From an uncultured Aquimarina sp. (GTDB taxonomy: Bacteria; Bacteroidota; Bacteroidia; Flavobacteriales; Flavobacteriaceae), in NCBI RefSeq assembly GCF_947500065.1, contig NZ_CANMQT010000002.1:496001-560000 (forward strand): 64,000 nt of DNA. The letters run 5' to 3'. Shown here in pieces: positions 44,373 to 54,401 of this stretch (its first letter is position 1; each line of letters starts with the position of its first letter). A program made the position numbers and the translations under genes. The notes under the pieces were generated by a model that saw only the letters and a list, made by a program, of their open reading frames with translations, ran no database searches and was not told the origin of the DNA.

Positions 44373-47180
44373 ATGAGAAAAATTGTAATTCTCTGTGCAC
44401 TATTCGTTGTTGGAATAGTTAGTGCGCAGGAAACCGGCTCCATAGCTGGTACTTTGCTTGACAAAGAAGCAAATGATCAACCTTTACCCTTTGCCAATGT
44501 ATTGATAAAGGGAACTAGTAAAGGAACAACCACAGATTTTGATGGATTATATACCATCGAAAATTTAGAACCAGGAACCTATACCATAGAGTTTAGTTTT
44601 GTTGGTTATGAAACCTTAGATAAAGAAGTTGTCGTTACCGCTAATCAAACTACTACGCTAAATGCATCTTTAGGAGCAAGTGCTGCTGCATTAGACGAGG
44701 TTATTATTAAAACCACTGTTAAGAAAGAATCTGAAGCTGCTATCCTACTTGAACAAAAGAATGCGGTAACTATTCAGCAAAAAATTGGAGCACAAGAGCT
44801 TTCTAAAAAAGGAGTAAGTGATGTAGCCACAGGTTTAACCAAAGCAACCGGTATTTCTAAACAAAGTGACAAATTATATGTTCGTGGTTTAGGAGATCGT
44901 TATAACAATGCATACTTAAATGGTTTACCCATACCTTCATTAAATCCTAAGTTAAAATTGATCGATTTAGGAATCTTCCCAACTGATATTGTGGAAAACT
45001 TAGGTATCTATAAAACCTACTCTCCTAATATCTACGGTGATTTTGCAGGAGCAAGTGTAAATATCGACACCAAAGATCGTCCTGGAAAAGGTTTCTTAGA
45101 AATTGGTTTCAGTTCTGGCGCTAACACAAATGCTATCAGTAATGATTTCTTTTTATTAAATGGAGGTCAGTATGATCAATGGGGAATTGATGACGGATCC
45201 AGAAGAGTACCAATCTTTTTAGATATCCCTAATTATAATTACAATAGTACCGAAATTGACTATTACCCTTTTGACACTTCCTTTAACCCAAAAAAGAGAT
45301 TTAACGGTCCAGATGGAGGAGTTAGTGTTACAGGCGGAAAAACGTTTACATTTGGAGAGGATAGTCCTCATAAATTAGATTTTCTTTTTACAGGATCCTT
45401 TAGTCAAGAACATAAAACTGCTTTAGATGGTGTAGAAGCAGCCTATAATTCACAAGGTGAATCCGTAGTTGGTATTGGTTTCTTTGAAGATGTAGATCGC
45501 TACAGATATACAACAAATACTACTATACTTGGTAGCTTAGGATACCGATGGAATAGTAATAACAAAATTCTTTCTACTACACTATATGTAAATGACACAC
45601 AAGACGAGCTAAGAGAATTAAGAGGTCTTAGTAGTGAAGATACTGATGTATTTATCAGAATTAGAAGAGGAACTTATGAGCAGAATAACCTATTTACGCA
45701 ACAGTTCACGGGTGACCATAAGTTTAATGAAGACAAATATTCATTAGGTTGGGGAGTTGCTTATAACAAGGCACAAGGTTTAATCCCAGACAGACGTCAA
45801 TTAATTTTCACCGAAGTGTCTAATGGAAACTTAATCCTTGGTGATGCAACGAGTCCTGATTTTGCTAATAACCAACGTTTTTATCAAGAATTAAACGAAA
45901 ATGATTATTCTGGTAAAGTAGATTTTGATATCAATTTTGGAAAAGACGAAGATGATAACTTCAAAAATAAAGTTACGATAGGTACTTTCTTTAGATCAAA
46001 AGATAGAGATTTTGAAGCAAATCAGTTAAACTACAACCTAAACAACCTTAATAACCTTAATGTAGATTTTAATAATCCAGATGCACTGCTTAACGAGGAA
46101 AACTTCCTTGCTGGTGAGTATATCGTATTAGAAAACTTAAACTCTACCCGTATTTACGAAGCAGATTTTACAAATTTCGGAGGATATGCTAATTTACAAT
46201 ATGCTCTAGGTGAAAAATTAATCTTCAATGGAGGCGTAAGAACCGAAATATTCGAACAAAATATAAACTTTAGGCTTCAGCAAGATTTAGAAACGAGTCC
46301 ATTTAGAAACAGTGTATTAGATGAAACTTTTATCTTACCAAGTCTTAGTCTAAAATATTCACTTAACGAAAGATCAAACCTTCGATTTGCTGCAAGTAAG
46401 ACTGTAACCTTACCAAAGTTTACAGAGGTTGCTCCTTTCTTAGATGAAGATGTAACCGAATCTACGGTAGGTAATCCAGAACTTAAGAACTCAGACAACT
46501 ACAATGTAGATATTAAATGGGAGTATTTCCCTGAACAATCAGGAGAATTATTAAGTGCAACAGTATTTGGTAAGTATATAGATAAACCAATTGAAAAAAT
46601 AGGACTAGCATCTGCATCTAACTTTGTTTCTTTTGGTAATACATCTAACGCTACTGTTTTTGGTTTAGAATTAGAATATAGAAAGAATCTTGGTAATCTT
46701 TTTGAATTAGAAGAAACCGTTTGGAACGATCTTAATTTCGGGGTGAATACTACCCTTATGTATTCTAAAGTAGAAATAGATGAAAATCTTCAGATCAATG
46801 GAGTAAATATTGCACCTACTAATAATGATCGTCAGCTACAAGGAGCTTCTCCATTCTTAATCAATGCAGATATAGCATATACCAAAGAAATCAAGAATCA
46901 TAAAATTACTTCGGCATTAGACTTCAATATTTTTGGAGATCGAATCTATGCAGCAGGTAGTAATGGTAGAGGAGACATTTTTGAAAAAGGATACGGAACC
47001 TTAAACTTTAATTTTAAAGATGAAATCGGAAAAAATATTGAAATCAGCTTTAAAGCTAAAAACTTATTAAATCCTTCTATTACCAGATTTCAAGATCAAG
47101 AAAACTTAAACCAAGAATTTACAACATACAATTTTGATAATGGTATCAACTTCAGTCTTGGAGTAACATTTAAACTTTAA
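44373..47180 (+). CDS. TonB-dependent outer-membrane receptor (1)
   Basis: 935 residues. Signal peptide MRKIVILCALFVVGIVSAQ, then a carboxypeptidase-regulatory-like domain at about 20-105 (GTLLDKEANDQPLPFANVLIKGTSKGTTTDFDG is its conserved start), a plug domain (LYVRGLGDRYNNAYLNGLPIPS) and a beta-barrel ending in FSLGVTFKL. It imports an unknown ligand using TonB energy. It is followed after 28 bp by a lipoprotein gene. Upstream Pho-box-like repeats suggest a phosphate-containing ligand (inference). It is closely related to the receptor at 49524-52373, so the two pairs arose by duplication. Confidence 0.93.
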   Translation: MRKIVILCALFVVGIVSAQETGSIAGTLLDKEANDQPLPFANVLIKGTSKGTTTDFDGLYTIENLEPGTYTIEFSFVGYETLDKEVVVTANQTTTLNASLGASAAALDEVIIKTTVKKESEAAILLEQKNAVTIQQKIGAQELSKKGVSDVATGLTKATGISKQSDKLYVRGLGDRYNNAYLNGLPIPSLNPKLKLIDLGIFPTDIVENLGIYKTYSPNIYGDFAGASVNIDTKDRPGKGFLEIGFSSGANTNAISNDFFLLNGGQYDQWGIDDGSRRVPIFLDIPNYNYNSTEIDYYPFDTSFNPKKRFNGPDGGVSVTGGKTFTFGEDSPHKLDFLFTGSFSQEHKTALDGVEAAYNSQGESVVGIGFFEDVDRYRYTTNTTILGSLGYRWNSNNKILSTTLYVNDTQDELRELRGLSSEDTDVFIRIRRGTYEQNNLFTQQFTGDHKFNEDKYSLGWGVAYNKAQGLIPDRRQLIFTEVSNGNLILGDATSPDFANNQRFYQELNENDYSGKVDFDINFGKDEDDNFKNKVTIGTFFRSKDRDFEANQLNYNLNNLNNLNVDFNNPDALLNEENFLAGEYIVLENLNSTRIYEADFTNFGGYANLQYALGEKLIFNGGVRTEIFEQNINFRLQQDLETSPFRNSVLDETFILPSLSLKYSLNERSNLRFAASKTVTLPKFTEVAPFLDEDVTESTVGNPELKNSDNYNVDIKWEYFPEQSGELLSATVFGKYIDKPIEKIGLASASNFVSFGNTSNATVFGLELEYRKNLGNLFELEETVWNDLNFGVNTTLMYSKVEIDENLQINGVNIAPTNNDRQLQGASPFLINADIAYTKEIKNHKITSALDFNIFGDRIYAAGSNGRGDIFEKGYGTLNFNFKDEIGKNIEISFKAKNLLNPSITRFQDQENLNQEFTTYNFDNGINFSLGVTFKL

Positions 47181-47208
47181 AAAAAAACGAACACAAATAA
47201 TATTAAAG

Positions 47209-48537
47209 ATGAAAACTAAAAATTTATTTACGGGAATATTACTTGGGACGGCAGTATTGTTTTCTGCCTGTACTATTCAAGAAGACAATATTGGTGATGT
47301 AATTATCAACCAAGGTGGTAATGGAGATACTGATGGGAGCATTCTTCTTGAAGGTCAAATTACAGAAGATATCACACTAACAGCAAACGAAGTGTATGAA
47401 TTACGTGGTGGTGTATCTGTCGTTGATGGAGTTACTATGACTATTGAAGCAGGAACAAGAATAATAGCAGGTGACGTTGGCGGAGTATTCTCTTACTTAG
47501 CTATCGAGCAAGGAGCAACTATTATGGCAGAAGGAACTGCAAACCAACCTATAGTGTTTACTTCTAACAAATCCACTCCTAATGCTGGAGATTGGGGAGG
47601 GTTGTTATTAGCAGGAAAAGCTCCTATCAATAGAGGAACTACAGCTACCACAGAGGTTGCTAATCTCACCTATGGTGGTACTGATGCTACAGATAACTCA
47701 GGAATATTGCGTTATGTGCGTTTAGAATATACCGGTGGAAAAATTAACGATGATGCTGAATATAATGGCCTTTCTTTATACGGAGTTGGTAGTGGAACTA
47801 CAATAGAATACATCCAGGCTTTTAACGGTAACGATGATGGTATTGAGTTTTTTGGTGGAACTGTAAACCTAAAATATGCCATAGTAACTGGTGCTGGAGA
47901 TGATTCTTTTGACTGGACAGATGGATGGATTGGAAATGGTCAATTCTGGATCGCACAACAAACTTCCGTTGCTGGCGATAAAGGTATCGAAGCAGATAAT
48001 TTCTCTGATAACCCAGGTGCTGCGCCTTTCTCTAACCCAACATTGTCTAATATTACTTTAATCGGTGCAGAAGATGGTGATGGTGAGAATAAAGGAATCG
48101 AGTTTAGAGCAGGTACCAAAGTATCTATGTATAACACAATCATCAAAGCTTTTCCAGGAAAAGGAATCGAAGTAGATGATGACCAAACCTTAGTAAACCT
48201 AAATAACAATGAAGTAATCGTGAGAAACTCTATCATCGATAACGTAAACTCTTTTGATTTAGATCACGAAGATGTTGCAACGGTAGATTTAGCTGACTTT
48301 GCTACATTTAACAACTTTACTGTAGATGGCTCTGGAAACCCGTTTAATAGTATGGGAGCTGCAATCCCTTCTGGGTTCGAAATTAATGGTTTCAGAGGAA
48401 CTTACCAGTATACAACTGCTATTGATGGAGTAGATAATTTTGATCCTTCTACGTTAGATCCTTTCTTTACTGCTGCTAACTATGCAGGAGCTTTACAAGA
48501 GAGTGATACTTGGACATCTGGCTGGACAAGACTATAA
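47209..48537 (+). CDS. beta-helix lipoprotein paired with TonB receptor 1
   Basis: 442 residues, lipoprotein signal ending LFSAC. Strand-turn repeats throughout suggest a right-handed parallel beta-helix: GVTMTIEAGTRIIAG, NQPIVFTSNKSTPNAGDWGGLLLAGKAP, NDDGIEFFGGTVNLKYAIVTGAGDDSFDWTDGW. Such proteins are often annotated only as hypothetical in Bacteroidetes. Pairing with a TonB receptor (28 bp apart) suggests a surface-exposed ligand-binding partner. A strong terminator follows 23 bp after the stop. Confidence 0.82.
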   Translation: MKTKNLFTGILLGTAVLFSACTIQEDNIGDVIINQGGNGDTDGSILLEGQITEDITLTANEVYELRGGVSVVDGVTMTIEAGTRIIAGDVGGVFSYLAIEQGATIMAEGTANQPIVFTSNKSTPNAGDWGGLLLAGKAPINRGTTATTEVANLTYGGTDATDNSGILRYVRLEYTGGKINDDAEYNGLSLYGVGSGTTIEYIQAFNGNDDGIEFFGGTVNLKYAIVTGAGDDSFDWTDGWIGNGQFWIAQQTSVAGDKGIEADNFSDNPGAAPFSNPTLSNITLIGAEDGDGENKGIEFRAGTKVSMYNTIIKAFPGKGIEVDDDQTLVNLNNNEVIVRNSIIDNVNSFDLDHEDVATVDLADFATFNNFTVDGSGNPFNSMGAAIPSGFEINGFRGTYQYTTAIDGVDNFDPSTLDPFFTAANYAGALQESDTWTSGWTRL

Positions 48538-48560
48538 GTTATAGTAAATTCATATAAAGA

Positions 48561-48594
48561 AAAGCACCTTGATTATTTACAAGGTGCTTTTTTT
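48561..48594 (+). terminator. terminator of the first receptor/lipoprotein operon
   Basis: AAAGCACCTTG and CAAGGTGCTTT pair perfectly around a 9-base loop, followed by a T-run. Confidence 0.95.
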
Positions 48595-48826
48595 ATCCCA
48601 TATCTGTTTTAAAAAATTGTAAACAGTTTTTTGAGTTTTAATCCTTTTTAACTTTGAGGCAATATTTTTTTAATACTTCAAAAACAAAAGAAACTAAAAA
48701 CAAAAATTATAACAATCACCAAAACTCTTTTATAAACAACAATTTACTAACTATTATAGTATCATAGCGTATTCAAACTACTATCATTAGCCTAAACTAA
48801 ACCGTAAATCTTACTCGATAAAGAAG

Positions 48827-48910
48827 TTACAGTTCCTTAATCCAAGAATAATAATAGGTTAAAACTAATGACGGTGAAACTTTATTTATTTGCAATAAGA
48901 TTTTGAAATA
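48827..48910 (+). repeat. upstream copy of the receptor 2 promoter segment
   Basis: Shares with 49435-49520 the ordered blocks TTACARTYCCTTAA, GATAATAGTAGG-like, and TATTTATTTG, at similar spacing. It has no receptor gene behind it. Confidence 0.5.
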
Positions 48911-48995
48911 ATACTCTATTAAAATACAGAATACTACGCGTGATACTTTCTTGAATATTTTGAGTTAGCTATTAGACATAAAGAAACGTGTTCGT

Positions 48996-49058
48996 AGAAG
49001 GCTGGAAGATCATTATTATCCAACAACAATAATGTTTCTCTTCAGCCTTCTCTTTTTT
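48996..49058 (+). terminator. orphan terminator in the intergenic region
   Basis: AGAAGGCTG (48996-49004) pairs with CAGCCTTCT (49043-49051), with further weak pairing inside, followed by CTTTTTT. No gene ends just upstream. Confidence 0.75.
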
Positions 49059-49059
49059 A

Positions 49060-49093
49060 TAAAATCTTAAAAATGAATATTTTTAAGATTTTA
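49060..49093. repeat. perfect 15 bp inverted repeat
   Basis: TAAAATCTTAAAAAT and ATTTTTAAGATTTTA are separated by GAAT, directly after the orphan terminator. It could act as a terminator on the minus strand or as a protein-binding site. Confidence 0.7.
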
Positions 49094-49219
49094 GCTGCGA
49101 AGTAATTGTTGTCTAATGCAAATTCTCGTATGATTCTTAAAAAAACACAAAAACATTACAACTATTCGTATTGTAAGTTTATCCAATTGTTAAGACAGAT
49201 ATATGCATTTTCACCCGTT

Positions 49220-49246
49220 TAACGTTGTCATAATGTTTATGTAATA
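49220..49246 (+). promoter_or_regulatory. weak phased TAAYR repeat
   Basis: TAACG, TAATG and TAATA start at 49220, 49231 and 49242 (11 bp steps). Only a partial match to the better arrays, and about 280 bp before the receptor 2 ATG. Confidence 0.3.
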
Positions 49247-49523
49247 TCTTATAAAACTACCAAAACCTAAGGTTGCTCTTTTTCTGAAACAAATTCCCAA
49301 TTTAGTACAGCAGAAAGGAAAAATCAAAACTTACGGTAAACAAAGGGTTTACAAGGACTAGTATCCTGTAACAATACAACAAAGAAGGTTAAAAAAATCA
49401 TCAAAAACTCCTCTTCTCTTTATTTTCTCCAAAATTACAATCCCTTAAACTAAGGATAATAGTAGGATAAGATTCCTTACTGTAAAACCGTATTTATTTG
49501 TAACAGAATTTTACGAATACGAA

Positions 49524-52373
49524 ATGAGAAAAATTTTCACAGTAATTGCACTGTTTTATCTTGGATTAAATTTTGCACAAGAAACCGGATCAATCTACGG
49601 AACACTTCTAGATAAAGAAGTAAACAATCAACCACTACCTTTTGCTAATATTGTAATCGTTGGAACCACCTTAGGTACTTCGACAGATTTCGATGGAAAG
49701 TATGAAATAAATAATATTCCTACAGGAACCTACACCTTAGAGTTTAGCTTTACCGGTTATGAAATCATACGTATACCAGAAGTTGTCGTAGCGCCTGATA
49801 AAGTAACCGTAATTGACACAGCATTAGGTGCTACTGCTGCTGCACTGGAAGAAGTAGTTATAAAAGTTCAAACCAATAGAGAGAGAGAAGAAGCTTTATT
49901 ACTGGAACAAAAGAATGCTGTTCAAATAAAAGAGAGTATAGGTGCAGAACAATTAACAAGACTTGGAGTTTCTAACGCCTCCGCTGCTACCACAAAAATA
50001 TCTGGTGTATCTAAAGCAGAAGGATCCGGAGATATTTATGTACGTGGTTTAGGTGATCGTTATCTAAGCACTACTCTTAATGGATTACCAATACCATCAG
50101 ACAATATCGATAAAAAAAATATAGACTTAGAATTATTCCCAACAAGATTTATTGGAAATGTTTCAATAAGTAAAACCTTTGCTCCTTCTAACTCGGCCGA
50201 TCTTGCTTCTGGAAATATAGATATCGTTTCTAAACAGGTTACAAAAACCAAAGATATTGGTGTAAGTGTTAGTGCAGGAGTTAATTCTAATGTAGCCGAT
50301 AACGATATTTTTAGCAATTTTAAAGTCACAGCGAATAATGATGATATTTCTTTAGGAATATATAGTCGTGAATTTGAAGCCAGCAACCTTGTAAATGCCA
50401 TAACTCAGCAATCGTGGAACACCGCAGAGATATCTACTCCTATCAGCTATGGATTTGGGTTTAATATTGGAGGAATATTAGGTGAAGCTAGAAATTTTAA
50501 ACTTTATTTCAGTGGAGGTCAATCAGTTGATCACGAATATAGAGAAGGTTTGTTTAGAGAATATGATCAGGGGAACCTAAGAGACGTAGTACCAGAAGAT
50601 GATTTAAAACGTTGGTTACGTACTGTTAACTCCACAGCAATGTTACACAGTCAATATAAGATTAGTGATGATCATAAATTATCTTTTAACAGTTTTGTCA
50701 TTAACAAAGTTTTTGAAGAAACCTTAGAAGCTGGACGTGAACGTACTACAGAATTTTTCGAAGAACTAGATAATATTGAAGAAGGATCTCAGTTTCTTAG
50801 AGATCAAAATATAAAGAATACTTTTCTATCCGCAACACAGCTTATAGGAGAACATAAACTTTCTGAAAAGAATAACTTAGAATGGGCAGCGGGATTTAAT
50901 TATTTAGTGGCTAATGAACCTAATAGAATTCGTAATGAAGTAAATATTCTTAACGATAATTCAAATACACCTGAGAACGAAGATGGGGCTATAGAACTTG
51001 GATTTACTGGAGGATTTCAACAAAGAAAATCTGTTCAAGAAATTACCGATCAAGAAATTAATGCTAGAATCTCTGATAAATGGGTTCTTAAGCAAAATGA
51101 GGATGAAGAAGATATTTTTGTCTTAAATGTAGGTGGAGATTTTAGAAATAAAACCAGAGATTTTTTATCACAATTTTTTGGAGTTGAAGAAGGTAATGTA
51201 GCAATCAACCCCACATCAATAGATGCTATAGGTGATATCTTCACTCAACAAAATTTTGACACTGGCGCACTGCAACTTAATACACAGCCAATAGATACTT
51301 ATGACGCAGAACTTCTTTCTTACTCTGGAAACGCAAACTTTACAGGAACATTTAACAAGTTCACAGCGCAAGTTGGTGTTCGTTATCAGAAAGATGAAAT
51401 CGATGTTAACTTTGATGTAGGAAACTTTGTAAATCCTCTTACAGGACAAGCAAGAATTGGATCTTCGAATAAAGAATACGATAATTTCTACCCGTACTTG
51501 AACCTAAAGTATTCAGTAAACGAAAAATTAGCATTACGTCTTTCAGGAAGTTTAGGGCAAACATTACCTGAATTTAAGGAAATTGCACCTTTTCAATATG
51601 TATCTCAAGTTGGGCAAGTATTTCAAGGAAATCCTAATGTAGAAAGATCTCAGAACTACAACGTAGATTTTAAAATAGAATTTTTTCCGAAAAACGATGA
51701 GTTAATATCTTTCAGTGCCTTCTATAAGAGAATAGAAGATCCAATAAACCGTGGTTTACAAAGAGGAGGAGAAGATATCTTCTCTTACTTCAATACAGGT
51801 GATAGAGCTCGTATTTTAGGATTCGAACTAGAAGGAAGAGTTTATATAATTAAGAAACGAGAATCAAATCCTAATTTAAGGCTTAGTGGGAACATATCTT
51901 ATTTAGATCACGTGCAGGATTTAAAAGATGTTATTAGAGAAGATGGAACACTTCAACAAACTTTCAAGTATGGAGACAGAACTGAAATTGGATTAGAAGG
52001 TGCATCTGATTGGATCTCTAATCTATCATTAACTTTTAACTCTGGTGAAAAATTTCCATATGAACTTACGCTTATAGGAAACTATACATCAGATAAGATT
52101 TTTGCTTTAGGAGCTCCTAGAAATCAACAGCAACCAGATACTTTCTTCAATGGCGAAATTATAGAAAAGGGGTTTGTTACGTTAGATTTTATCGCTAACA
52201 AACAGATAAATGACAATTGGAGCATTGGATTAACTGCTAAAAACTTATTAAATCCTACAATAGAAAGAACACAATTTATTCAAGAAGTTGTAAGTGGAGA
52301 TCAATTTGAAGATACCATCTTATCATATTCTACAGGAATAAACACCTCTTTAAGTGTTAGTTACAAGTTTTAA
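49524..52373 (+). CDS. TonB-dependent outer-membrane receptor (2)
   Basis: 949 residues. Same plan as receptor 1: signal MRKIFTVIALFYLGLNFAQ, carboxypeptidase-like domain (GTLLDKEVNNQPLPFANIVIVG), plug with DIYVRGLGDRYLSTTLNGLPIP, barrel ending SLSVSYKF. Many stretches are shared with receptor 1, such as LLLEQKNAVQIKESIGAEQL against ILLEQKNAVTIQQKIGAQEL. It is followed after 26 bp by a duplicated beta-helix lipoprotein. The ligand is unknown. Upstream phased repeats are much weaker than for receptor 1, so its regulation may have diverged. Confidence 0.93.
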   Translation: MRKIFTVIALFYLGLNFAQETGSIYGTLLDKEVNNQPLPFANIVIVGTTLGTSTDFDGKYEINNIPTGTYTLEFSFTGYEIIRIPEVVVAPDKVTVIDTALGATAAALEEVVIKVQTNREREEALLLEQKNAVQIKESIGAEQLTRLGVSNASAATTKISGVSKAEGSGDIYVRGLGDRYLSTTLNGLPIPSDNIDKKNIDLELFPTRFIGNVSISKTFAPSNSADLASGNIDIVSKQVTKTKDIGVSVSAGVNSNVADNDIFSNFKVTANNDDISLGIYSREFEASNLVNAITQQSWNTAEISTPISYGFGFNIGGILGEARNFKLYFSGGQSVDHEYREGLFREYDQGNLRDVVPEDDLKRWLRTVNSTAMLHSQYKISDDHKLSFNSFVINKVFEETLEAGRERTTEFFEELDNIEEGSQFLRDQNIKNTFLSATQLIGEHKLSEKNNLEWAAGFNYLVANEPNRIRNEVNILNDNSNTPENEDGAIELGFTGGFQQRKSVQEITDQEINARISDKWVLKQNEDEEDIFVLNVGGDFRNKTRDFLSQFFGVEEGNVAINPTSIDAIGDIFTQQNFDTGALQLNTQPIDTYDAELLSYSGNANFTGTFNKFTAQVGVRYQKDEIDVNFDVGNFVNPLTGQARIGSSNKEYDNFYPYLNLKYSVNEKLALRLSGSLGQTLPEFKEIAPFQYVSQVGQVFQGNPNVERSQNYNVDFKIEFFPKNDELISFSAFYKRIEDPINRGLQRGGEDIFSYFNTGDRARILGFELEGRVYIIKKRESNPNLRLSGNISYLDHVQDLKDVIREDGTLQQTFKYGDRTEIGLEGASDWISNLSLTFNSGEKFPYELTLIGNYTSDKIFALGAPRNQQQPDTFFNGEIIEKGFVTLDFIANKQINDNWSIGLTAKNLLNPTIERTQFIQEVVSGDQFEDTILSYSTGINTSLSVSYKF

Positions 52374-52399
52374 AACTTTATTTTAATTAAATATAAACA

Positions 52400-54319
52400 A
52401 TGATGAAAACGTTAAGTAAATTATTAAGCTTTGCACTAATTACAGGGTTACTTTCAGTTTCCTGTGGTAGTGATGATGACAATGGTGGACCAATAACACC
52501 TATTGATGATTCTATTTTAAATGGTCTTATCAGTGAAGATCTTACATTAGACGCTAGTGTTGAATACTCAATTACAGGAACTGTAACTGTTGCATCAGGA
52601 GTTACTCTTACTATACCTGCAGGTACTGAAATCGTATCAGAACCAGGAGTAGATAATTACCTGGCAATATTAAAAGGAGCTGATATTGATATTCAAGGAA
52701 CAGCAGCTAATCCTGTAATTATGCGTTCTAATGGCCAAGCAGGAGCTTGGGGTGGTTTAGTTATTTGTGGTGATGCTACGACTACGGAAGGAGCAGATGC
52801 GATAGCGGAAGTTGGAGGGCTTATCTATGGTGGAAATAATGACACCGATAGTTCTGGTAATATCGATTACTTAATCGTTAGAGATGCTGGTGCACAAATT
52901 ACTACAACTTCACAATTCAATGGTCTTACACTATATGCTGTAGGTTCTGGAACTACAATCGACAATGTAGGTATCATTAATGGTACGGATGATGGTGTTG
53001 AATTTTTCGGAGGAACCGTAAATGTAAATAACTTATACCTACAAAACAATGAAGATGATGCTGTAGACTGGACAGAAGGTTGGAATGGAACACTTACTAA
53101 CGGATATGTTTTAAACACTATCCCAAATTTCTCCACTGCTATTGAGGCTGATGGTGTAAATAATAACCCAACACTTGTTAACTTTACTGCAATCTCTTCT
53201 ACTGGAGGAACTGCAATCCAAATCAAAAATGATTCTGGTGCTACTATCAACGGTTTAACTTTAACTGGATTTGATACATCTTTCGATTTTAGAGATAACG
53301 CTCCAGCTTCTAACTTACAAATTGACGGTGCTGATGCGGACACTGCTGCTGATGCTGTATTTAGCACATCTTCTACAAATGCAAGTTTATTTGCGTGGGT
53401 AATTGATGCAGGAACTGGTTCTGGTAACGTACTTCCAGCTACTATTTCTAGCGATCTTACACTTGATGCTTCTGTAGCATACGAAATAAGTGGACCTGTT
53501 TTAGTAAGTAATGGTGCTACTTTAACAATTCCAGCTGGAACTACAATTGTTTCTGAATCTGGAACTGCAAACTACTTAGCTGTATTAAAAGGAGCTTCTA
53601 TCGATATCCAAGGTACTATGACTAATCCAGTAGTAATGGAATCAAATGATGGTGAAGCTTGGGGAGGATTACTTATTTGTGGTGACGCCACTACCACCGA
53701 AGGTGTAGATGCTATCGCTGAAGTAGGTGGTCTTGTTTACGGTGGTACTAATGATACAGATAATTCTGGTACTATCAACTACTTAGTTCTTAAAAATACT
53801 GGTGCTCAGATCAATGCTGATTCTCAGTTCAATGGCCTAACTTTATATGCAGTAGGTAATGGAACTACAATTACCAACGTAGCAGTAATTGGAGGTTCTG
53901 ATGACGGAGTTGAATTCTTCGGAGGCACTGTAAATATGACGAATTTCTACGCAGAAAACCTTGAAGATGATGCTGTAGATTGGACTGAAGGATGGAACGG
54001 TACACTTACGAACACATTCGTAAACATAACAATCGCTAATTTCTCTACTGCTATCGAAGCTGATGGTGTAAACAACAACCCAACACTTGTTAACTATACT
54101 GCCGTTTCTACGATGGGAGGGACAGGAATCCAAATCAAAAACAATTCTGGAGCAACTATCACTGGTATTTCTTTAACTGGATTCGACACACAGTTTGATT
54201 TTAGAGATAGCGCACCTGCTTCGAACTTACAAACAGATGGTGCTGACGCGGTAGAGACCTCAACCTATAATACTTCTACAACGATAGCTGCTGATTTTTC
54301 CTGGGCTACTTCCCTATAA
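52400..54319 (+). CDS. beta-helix lipoprotein with internal duplication, paired with receptor 2
   Basis: 639 residues, lipoprotein signal ending LLSVSC. Two copies of a ~295-residue beta-helix domain lie head to tail (about residues 42-335 and 343-638). Both copies contain NYLAxLKGAxIDIQGT, CGDATTTEG, AIEADGVNNNPTLVN and FDFRDxAPASNLQ. Each copy resembles the single domain of the 47209-48537 lipoprotein. It is probably a surface partner of receptor 2. The end of the gene is 83 bp from the convergent MATE gene with a shared terminator. Confidence 0.85.
   Translation: MMKTLSKLLSFALITGLLSVSCGSDDDNGGPITPIDDSILNGLISEDLTLDASVEYSITGTVTVASGVTLTIPAGTEIVSEPGVDNYLAILKGADIDIQGTAANPVIMRSNGQAGAWGGLVICGDATTTEGADAIAEVGGLIYGGNNDTDSSGNIDYLIVRDAGAQITTTSQFNGLTLYAVGSGTTIDNVGIINGTDDGVEFFGGTVNVNNLYLQNNEDDAVDWTEGWNGTLTNGYVLNTIPNFSTAIEADGVNNNPTLVNFTAISSTGGTAIQIKNDSGATINGLTLTGFDTSFDFRDNAPASNLQIDGADADTAADAVFSTSSTNASLFAWVIDAGTGSGNVLPATISSDLTLDASVAYEISGPVLVSNGATLTIPAGTTIVSESGTANYLAVLKGASIDIQGTMTNPVVMESNDGEAWGGLLICGDATTTEGVDAIAEVGGLVYGGTNDTDNSGTINYLVLKNTGAQINADSQFNGLTLYAVGNGTTITNVAVIGGSDDGVEFFGGTVNMTNFYAENLEDDAVDWTEGWNGTLTNTFVNITIANFSTAIEADGVNNNPTLVNYTAVSTMGGTGIQIKNNSGATITGISLTGFDTQFDFRDSAPASNLQTDGADAVETSTYNTSTTIAADFSWATSL
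52523..53404 (+). repeat. first copy of the duplicated beta-helix domain
   Basis: Encodes about 294 residues matching the second copy at 53427-54313, by eye at clearly more than 70% protein identity. The nucleotide copies differ at many third positions, so the duplication is not recent. Confidence 0.8.
53427..54313 (+). repeat. second copy of the duplicated beta-helix domain
   Basis: Matches 52523-53404 along its whole length with a small deletion near DGEAWGGL (QAGAWGGL in copy one). Confidence 0.8.
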
Positions 54320-54363
54320 AGTCAGATCATAAAAGATAAAGATAAAAATCTCATTTTATATAG

Positions 54364-54390
54364 AAAACACCCTCAATTGAGGGTGTTTTT
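54364..54390. terminator. bidirectional terminator
   Basis: AAAACACCCTCAATTGAGGG continues as TGTTTTT: a perfect palindrome with T-runs on both strands, between convergent genes. Confidence 0.95.
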
Positions 54391-54401
54391 ATATATCATA
54401 G

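Larger units (their letters stand above)
48538..49523. other. 986 bp intergenic region with duplicated promoter segment and internal terminator
   Basis: No convincing gene. After the operon terminator, 48827-48910 resembles 49435-49520, the segment directly before receptor 2. A hairpin terminator at 48996-49058 and a perfect 15 bp inverted repeat at 49060-49093 follow the first copy. This arrangement would yield a short transcript of roughly 100-150 bases, or marks the remains of a deleted operon copy. Confidence 0.55.

Noticed and set aside
48910..49520. A protein-coding remnant between the two receptor operons
   Set aside because: I found no frame of useful length resembling the receptor or lipoprotein; the region is described as promoter copy, terminator and AT-rich DNA.
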